From the NCBI GenBank assembly GCA_026770595.1, contig MU633752.1, positions 1-25,153 on the forward strand: a stretch of 25,153 bases of DNA, read 5' to 3'. Below, in pieces: positions 19,958-25,153 of this stretch (positions are counted from its first letter, which is position 1; every line of letters starts with the position of its first letter). Made by a program: the position numbers and the translations under genes. Below the pieces are notes generated by a model that was not told the origin of the DNA, did no database searches, and saw only the letters and a program-made list of their open reading frames with translations. Source of the stretch: Ochromonadaceae sp. CCMP2298 (lineage: Eukaryota; Sar; Synurophyceae; Ochromonadales; Ochromonadaceae).

Positions 19958-21848
19958 TTAGGCGGACACTGTTTCCCGCTTGCTCTTCTTTGCTTTTTTT
20001 GCAGGTGCGGTTATGGGTACAGGTGCGGATGCGGGTATGGGCGCGGATACGGGTGCGGATACTATCTCCTTGCTCCCGGCAGACTTGGCTCTGGCCTTAC
20101 GTGACTTGCGGTGCGGCTTTTCGACTCCCGAAAGCACGACTGCGAGGGCAGAGACTACAGGGGCGGGGACTGTGGCTGCGGGGACTGCGGTGGCTGCTGG
20201 GGCTGTTTTGGCTGCGGGGGCCGGGCTTGCAGAGGTAGTGCTCTTACTAGTACTCTTGGGTGCAGTGAACTTGCTGTGCTTTGCGCTCTTCTCCACCTTG
20301 ACACTCTTTCCCTTGTTCTTTTTGCTCCCCCCCTCCGGCGCCTTAGCCTGTGCCGGTGCCGCTGGTGCCTGTACCTTTACCGGCTGTGCCGACACAGCTT
20401 TAGCAAACGATTTCCGCTTAGGCGACACGACAGATATACCCACATCTCCCTCAGCCTCCACATCCGCCATATCTGTGCGCACTCTGAAGCCCCTCACGAC
20501 CCTCTCCCAGAAGCCCCAGGCGGCCATTTCTACCGGGGCTGCGCTGAGCGAGTCGTACACGGTGCCGTTACGCACAGCGACGAAGTGGCGAACGGGGGCT
20601 GAGTCGCCTGAAGGGCATGCGGGTGCGGGTGCGGAGGTGGGGTCAACGGGGGCGGGGGCTGTGGTGTCGGTCTCTCGAGCAGGGCGCATCTCGAGCAGCA
20701 GGTTGTACTGCGCAGCGCAAGTGCGCACAGTGCTCTCCATGCGCTCGGGGGCCACGATGAGGCTGAGGTTGCTCAATTGCACCCCCGAGAACCTGTTGTA
20801 GATCACGTGCTTCAGCACCTCCATCTTCCAATTTCCCTTTTTGGTCCCCAGATCCACCGGCACCCCGGCCTGCACTGCGCCGTCAGCCAGCTCCTGCCAG
20901 GCGCTGCGGAAGTGTCGGTCCTTTAGGGCCTTAAGGCCTATGCAGTTGTTGAACGCGTGCAGCAGAGAGGTGTTGTAACGGACGTCTTGTTTCTCTAGGT
21001 AGGCGCTGTTGGTGACGGTGCTAGATACGGGTGTGGGGCCGGCGGTACGGCTTGTGTCTGTGGGTTGTGTAGTGTTGTGAGCAGTATGTACGAGGGAAAG
21101 AGGGGGACAGGGAGAAAGAGGGGGAGGGAGGGAACAAGCAGTTAGAATCCACCCCCCGGAAGCTGAGAAAACATAACGAGATATACTCACCCACTCTGCG
21201 CTGCAGCTTCATCTTCCCCGCAGCCTCTTTGACGGCGTACTCGAAGGAGCGGCGGTAGGGACTGGCCTTGGGCATGGGGGACTCCAAACCCAACACCCCC
21301 GTCCCCGCCCCCACCTTCGCTGCCTTGGCAGCCTTGGCAGCCTTGGACGCCTTGACTACCTTCTTGCGCTGGTGGGATCGCTTGCTCTTGTCTGCCTTGT
21401 CGGGATGCGGAGATTTGACCGCAGCAGCCGTCCCCGGTGCCACCACCGCCGCCACTACCGGCGCCACCGCCGCCACTCCCACCACCGTAGTCACCTTCAC
21501 AGGCTTCTGGCCGTCTCCTTTGCTCTGAGATGCCACAGCAGTCGCCGGGGCCACTGCCACCATGGCCGCCCCCGTCACCGCCGCCACCGCAGGCTTCTTG
21601 CGGTCTCCTTTGCTCTTCTTTGCCGCGGCCCCAGTAGTCACCGCCAGCACCACCGGTACTGGCGTCACCGCCACCTCCACATGCTTGCGCTTAGCTCCTT
21701 TGCTCTTCTTTGCATCAGGCTGCTCAGATTTTACCACAGCAGCAGTCGCCGACACCGGTACTGCCACCTCCGCGACAGCTGCCACTGCCTTCGCCTCCTT
21801 CGGCACTTTCACCACCTTGTTGCCGTTCTTCTGCTTCGTCCGCGCCAT
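19958..21848 (-). CDS. Lys/Ala-rich protein with histone H3-like N-terminus and Josephin-like domain lacking the catalytic Cys, 2 exons
   Basis: Minus-strand CDS: exon 1 21848-21191, exon 2 21057-19958 (585 residues); the join creates Asp220 in frame. The start is the only in-frame ATG nearby, with A at -3 and G at +4. Residues 2-6 are ARTKQ, identical to the start of mature histone H3. Residues to about 200 are Ala/Val/Lys-rich with repeated KSKG motifs, like linker-histone tails. Residues about 230-410 resemble a Josephin/papain-like cysteine peptidase: EKQDVRYNTSLLHAFNN (240-256), GNWKMEVLKHVI (294-305), HFVAVRNGTVYDS (377-389). In Josephin enzymes a Cys precedes the xxH..NN segment; here it is Ser250, while H377 and D388 remain. 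The C-terminus is again Ala/Pro/Lys-rich. A nuclear, chromatin- or ubiquitin-related role is inference. The fold call rests on motif order only and could be wrong. Confidence 0.75.
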
Positions 21849-22188
21849 GATTGGAATGCCGGTTGTGATGTGATCGTCACAGTCAAACTGTTTGATCTGC
21901 TCGGCTCTCTCATTGCACAGATGTTGAATGTTGGCGTCCACTGAAATCACTGGCTCCTGGAAAAAAGGGCATTAAAGCGACGCAACAATAATTCGATTTA
22001 CGGATTTGGTGTGCAACGATGGTTCGACGTATTTTCCCGATCTTATGCTTTCGTTGTGTTCTGAATCCACGAGGGGAACCAAACAGCAGTGGTGAAAGAC
22101 TGCCAGTCACGCACTATCGTAATCAGCAGGATCAGCAGCCAAGACGCAAGTTCATGCCTCGCGCCGCCGTGGCATAGGACGCTCCGTC
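21849..22188. promoter_or_regulatory. Divergent intergenic region
   Basis: About 340 nt between the start of the minus-strand H3-like gene and the short + strand ORF, so it should contain both promoters. The region 21950-22030 is AT-rich. The open frame continues upstream of the minus-strand ATG without another ATG. No specific element was identified. Confidence 0.4.
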
Positions 22189-22350
22189 ATGCGCGTCGAC
22201 CAGACACTCTACTCCGTAGCAGGCCTCCTGATTATACTCCTCGTCATTGTTCTGCTGTGGACCCTGCTCTGGAAGCTTATTCTCGAACCAAACCCTGTCG
22301 TGCGCGACTTCTTCGACCTGGACCGGAAAGAGCCCAAAAAGAGGGAGTAG
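22189..22350 (+). CDS. 53-residue single-pass membrane protein (SMIM13-like?)
   Basis: ATG at 22189, TAG at 22348-22350. The product begins MRVDQTLYSVAG, has one strongly hydrophobic segment (about residues 9-31, rich in Leu/Ile/Val/Trp), and ends with a charged tail (RDFFDLDRKEPKKRE). The pattern W-x3-W-x-L-x-L followed by an Arg-Asp-Phe segment recalls the small integral membrane protein SMIM13, but the similarity is short and from memory. The composition is that of a designed-looking membrane anchor, not random out-of-frame sequence. It lies 39 nt upstream of the next start codon on the same strand, so it may be the first cistron of a shared mRNA, a uORF-encoded peptide, or a separate transcript. 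Function unknown. Confidence 0.55.
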   Translation: MRVDQTLYSVAGLLIILLVIVLLWTLLWKLILEPNPVVRDFFDLDRKEPKKRE

Positions 22351-22389
22351 GAACCTTCACTCAACTTTAAGTTCTCGGGATATTGGGAT

Positions 22390-23435
22390 ATGGAAGCAGT
22401 AAGCGCCGCGCTTGGCGGCAACACACAGTTCGTGCTCGAGCAGGCCGCGCTCTACATGGGGATGCTATTTTTCTGCTTCCTAGCTCAGCTGATGATAAAG
22501 AATAAGAGAATGTTCGTGAAGCAGCAGGGTCGTCGACACGCGATCAACGGCTTGCTCTACTTCGCCTGGCTCGGCATAGGATTCCTAAACCTCTGGCACC
22601 AGATAGTGAATTACCTGCTGTTCGACGTAGTTCTGGGTGTGCTGGGAACCGCCCTCCCACTAAGTGCGGCGATGGATCACCAGCACAGGAACGTCCGCAA
22701 CAGCGCCTCAGGCACACTGGACGAGCACGCTACCGTCACGCACAGCGAGATGATCGAGCACAGCTTTTACCAAGGCCTGAACCTGCTGCAGGTGGTGTAC
22801 TTCCACTTAATCCCACTGGTGGACAGCTGGGCGTGGCGGGTCTGCTGCCTGGTGGCGGTTACGAGTCCCTGGCTAGCGAGGTCCCAGTATCCCATAAACC
22901 GCTTCTCAGGTACCTTATCTCCAGTTTCTTGCCACTTGCCACACCGGATCTCACCACACTCCCCACACTCCCAACCTTCCCACACTCTCCTCCCACAGAC
23001 AACTACAACACGATTGACGCCCGATCCAGCGCACTGATTCGCGTCCTCTACCGCACGAAGAAGTACCAGTACGTCTTCTACAAGCACTTCTTGCTGCACG
23101 GACTCAACCTCAGCGTGGCCGTGGGGGCGCTCTCCCTGCCCACTCGGTTCGACTTCCGGCTCTACTGGATCCTCCTCAACACTTCGTACGTAATGGAGTT
23201 CTTCCTCCAGACGCTCGTGAAGAAGCGTTACATGATGCAAACCACCATGCTTAGGTTACAAGTACTGCTCATGCTCGCCAGCACCATCGCTGCCCTGTAC
23301 GTGCTCGTGCATGTAAATATCCTCCTAGCTCTGGTATCCCTGTTGCTCAACTTTGCCAACCGCGGATACGACTTCGCGAATACGATGATTGTGCTGACGT
23401 TGTACCTCCTGTATACACGCTATTTAAGACCTTAA
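22390..23435 (+). CDS. Conserved-looking polytopic membrane protein, 2 exons
   Basis: CDS 22390-22909 and 22999-23435 (318 residues); the 89-nt intron has donor CAG|GTACCT and acceptor CCCACAG, joining NRFSDNYNTID in frame. About seven or eight hydrophobic segments alternate with short charged loops: an N-terminal segment (about 18-35), GLLYFAWLGIGFLNLW (about 54-70), a segment near LLFDVVLGVLG, then VVYFHLIPLV and VCCLVAVTSPW. After the intron come HFLLHGLNLSVAVGAL and two C-terminal segments. No signal peptide. Basic loops (KNKRMFVKQQGRR, YRTKKYQ, VKKRY) suggest membrane topology but not function. I do not recognise the family; motif-rich loops such as KKYQYVFYKHFLLHGLN look conserved. Its tight spacing behind the 53-residue ORF suggests possible co-transcription. 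Confidence 0.85.
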
Positions 23436-23704
23436 GTAAGTGAATGACATTCAATTATAAAGTAAGACAACGAAGGCAAATGTTTCTAATTGATTTATCT
23501 TTCTTTCTTCCCTTCGGCATGATGGAATATAATCGCAGATCGTGCATATCGTAGTAATAGTATAGTACCGGGGTAGTGAAATATAGATTTTAACCCTTTC
23601 CCAACCAAATATTTAACCCTTTCCCGCTCTGCCAAGATATGATTCTGTGGATAGTGTTGTAGTGTTAAGTTATTGTGGTGGTCCTCATCGACTTGTTGAG
23701 TTGT

Positions 23705-25153
23705 ATGCGTCACTCCCCGCTTGGCATGACCCGCACAGTCCTGGGCAGTCATCGCGGATTCCTTCTTGGGGCTCTGTTTGCGTCTGCCTCGAGGCGAGGC
23801 GTCACGTCCTTCAGCCGGTCGCACTCTCGACCGCAGTCGTCTTTGAAACCGCGGATGAGTGCCGGGAGCAACGCCGGGGACAGGCTCCAATGGGAGGATC
23901 TGCGCGTCGCGCCTGCCGAGCTGCGACCGGACTCGACGCTCACAATGGGGCAGTGCTTCAATTGGAAGAAGATAGACTGCGGCGGTGTCGAGGATAAGTA
24001 CTGGATCGGGATGCTCGGACCGCACGCCCTCATCATACGGCAGCAGCTCCACACCACAGAGTACCTGTCGCTCGGGGGAGAGGCGCTGCAGCCGCTGCTG
24101 TGGGACTACTTCCAGTTAGACTTCCAGCTCGCGCACCTGTACGAGCAGTGGGGAGCGGGCTGCGAGCGTATGCAGATCGTGACAGAGCGAATCAGGGGCG
24201 TGCGCGTTGTGAGACAAGACCCGTGGGAGTGCCTCATCTCCTTCATCTGCTCCTCGAACAACAATATCGCTCGCATAGGGCAGATGCTGGACAAGCTGCG
24301 CCTGACCTATGGGACGTACAGGTGCTCGCTGGTGTGTGCGTACGACGTAGGCGGTGGGGGCGATGTGGGAAGTGTGGGAGATGTGGGCGATGGCGGTGCT
24401 GAGAGCGTGGTCGGTGGAGACGCAGGCTTAGGGCATTCTTTAAGCATAGACCTGCCTGGGGATGGCCGTTGGCAAGTTGTGTACGGGTCACCCCCAGAGG
24501 GTGGTTACCTGCACCGACACGACCTCTACGACTTCCCCACTGCCGAGAGCCTGGCAGCTGCGTCAGAGGCAGACCTGCGGGCACTGGGTATGGGCTACCG
24601 GGCTAAGTTTATAAAGGGCTCGGCGCAGCTGGTGGTGGACAAGACTAGGGCTGGGGAGGCTGGATGGTTCGAGCAGATGCGGGGGATAGCGCAGGCAGCA
24701 CAGGCAGTGACAGAGGGCCAGCCCCTGCGGAGAGCAGGTGTAAGCGCAGGTGCAGGTGCAAGTAGCGCCAGTCCCAGTCGCGGTGCTCGTGTCAAGCAGG
24801 AAGTGAGCGAGTGGGGAGCGCCAGCCACTGCCACAGCCAACGAGGCTCGCCTGCAGGTGCAGCAGCTGCTGCTAGAACTACCCGGCGTGGGGCGCAAGGT
24901 CGCCGACTGCGTGGCCCTGTTCTCTCTCGACCAGACTGCCGCCATACCAGTAGACACGCATGTGTGGAATATAGCGATAAGGGATTATGCGCCGGAGCTT
25001 CGACGCAGCGCTGTTATCACATCACCCACGCCAGGGGGCACGGGGGAAAAGGAAAAGAGCTTTGTGAAGAGCGAGGGCAGTGAGGGCAGTATCAAAGTGG
25101 AGGTGAAGGGCGAAAGCACTCACTCCTCTCACCCCTCCCACTCCCACTCCCAC
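23705..25153 (+). CDS. OGG1: 8-oxoguanine DNA glycosylase/AP lyase, 3' end beyond window
   Basis: One open frame of 483 codons from ATG 23705 to the window edge, with no stop seen. Matches to OGG1: GQCFNW near the N-terminus, YFQLDFQLAHLYEQWG, RQDPWECLISF then CSSNNNIARI, GMGYRAKFI, and the helix-hairpin-helix LPGVGRKVADC with catalytic Lys398 and PVDTHVW with catalytic Asp417. OGG1 excises 8-oxoguanine paired with C and nicks the abasic site. In-frame ATGs at 23705, 23726 and 23855 are possible starts. The stretch before Met51 is rich in Arg/Ser/His and lacks acidic residues, like a mitochondrial presequence, while Met51 would give a shorter form. Two low-complexity insertions separate the conserved blocks (Gly/Val/Asp-rich after GTYR; Ala/Gly/Ser-rich before the HhH), and a third begins after IRDY. 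No intron is required. Confidence 0.96.
   Translation, partial: MRHSPLGMTRTVLGSHRGFLLGALFASASRRGVTSFSRSHSRPQSSLKPRMSAGSNAGDRLQWEDLRVAPAELRPDSTLTMGQCFNWKKIDCGGVEDKYWIGMLGPHALIIRQQLHTTEYLSLGGEALQPLLWDYFQLDFQLAHLYEQWGAGCERMQIVTERIRGVRVVRQDPWECLISFICSSNNNIARIGQMLDKLRLTYGTYRCSLVCAYDVGGGGDVGSVGDVGDGGAESVVGGDAGLGHSLSIDLPGDGRWQVVYGSPPEGGYLHRHDLYDFPTAESLAAASEADLRALGMGYRAKFIKGSAQLVVDKTRAGEAGWFEQMRGIAQAAQAVTEGQPLRRAGVSAGAGASSASPSRGARVKQEVSEWGAPATATANEARLQVQQLLLELPGVGRKVADCVALFSLDQTAAIPVDTHVWNIAIRDYAPELRRSAVITSPTPGGTGEKEKSFVKSEGSEGSIKVEVKGESTHSSHPSHSHSH

Noticed and set aside
19980-21944. Long + strand ORFs (273, 163 and 190 codons) opposite the H3-like gene
   Set aside because: Ala/Thr/His-rich frames opposite Lys/Ala-rich coding; the minus strand has the splice signals and the motif order.
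21846-21950. Start of the H3-like protein at the beginning of the longer open frame (21950)
   Set aside because: That codon is GTG on the minus strand; the first ATG is at 21848 and has a good context.
1-25153. tRNA, rRNA or transposase genes
   Set aside because: No cloverleaf, rRNA core or transposase/reverse transcriptase motif was recognised by eye; a tRNAscan or Rfam run was not possible.

Overview
This is nuclear DNA of a eukaryote, most likely an alga with a red-lineage secondary plastid (stramenopile-like). Genes are broken by GT-AG introns of roughly 100-190 nt whose sense strand is rich in C and pyrimidine. Neighbouring genes lie on both strands without bacterial operons. The MATE transporter precursor begins with a signal peptide ending in Ser-Ala-Phe-Ala-Pro, the 'ASAFAP' plastid-import signature of stramenopiles and cryptophytes. 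TTAGGG-type telomere-like units occur inside one intron. I cannot name a genus.

Layout: (1) 153-1343, + strand, an SLC25 mitochondrial carrier in 3 exons. (2) 2161-4830, + strand, a NOP9-like pumilio-repeat ribosome-biogenesis factor in 5 exons. (3) 4947-6714, - strand, a plastid-targeted DinF/EDS5-type MATE transporter in 3 exons, convergent with NOP9. (4) 7217-19656, + strand, one giant 9-exon gene for a predicted 3741-residue protein: degenerate EF-hand pair, alpha/beta-hydrolase-like domain, long coiled coils, a repeated 'D-x-x-L-H-P-E' motif, a Cys cluster and two IQ motifs. (5) 19958-21848, - strand, a 2-exon gene for a Lys/Ala-rich protein that starts with the first five residues of mature histone H3 (ARTKQ) and carries a Josephin/papain-like domain with Ser at the expected catalytic Cys. 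(6) 22189-22350, + strand, a 53-residue single-pass membrane protein. (7) 22390-23435, + strand, a 2-exon polytopic membrane protein starting 39 nt after that short ORF. (8) 23705 to the window end, + strand, OGG1 8-oxoguanine DNA glycosylase, cut by the window edge.

All exon joins were made by eye and keep the reading frame. The genes do not form one pathway. NOP9, OGG1, the carrier and the MATE protein are housekeeping or organelle functions. The giant protein looks like a calmodulin-binding cytoskeletal or flagellar scaffold, and the H3-tail-like protein looks nuclear; both assignments are inference.

The strongest candidates for something undescribed are the ARTKQ/pseudo-Josephin protein and the giant hydrolase-coiled-coil-IQ protein. 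Secondary points are the possible dicistronic pair at 22189-23435 and a repeat shared between two introns of the giant gene.
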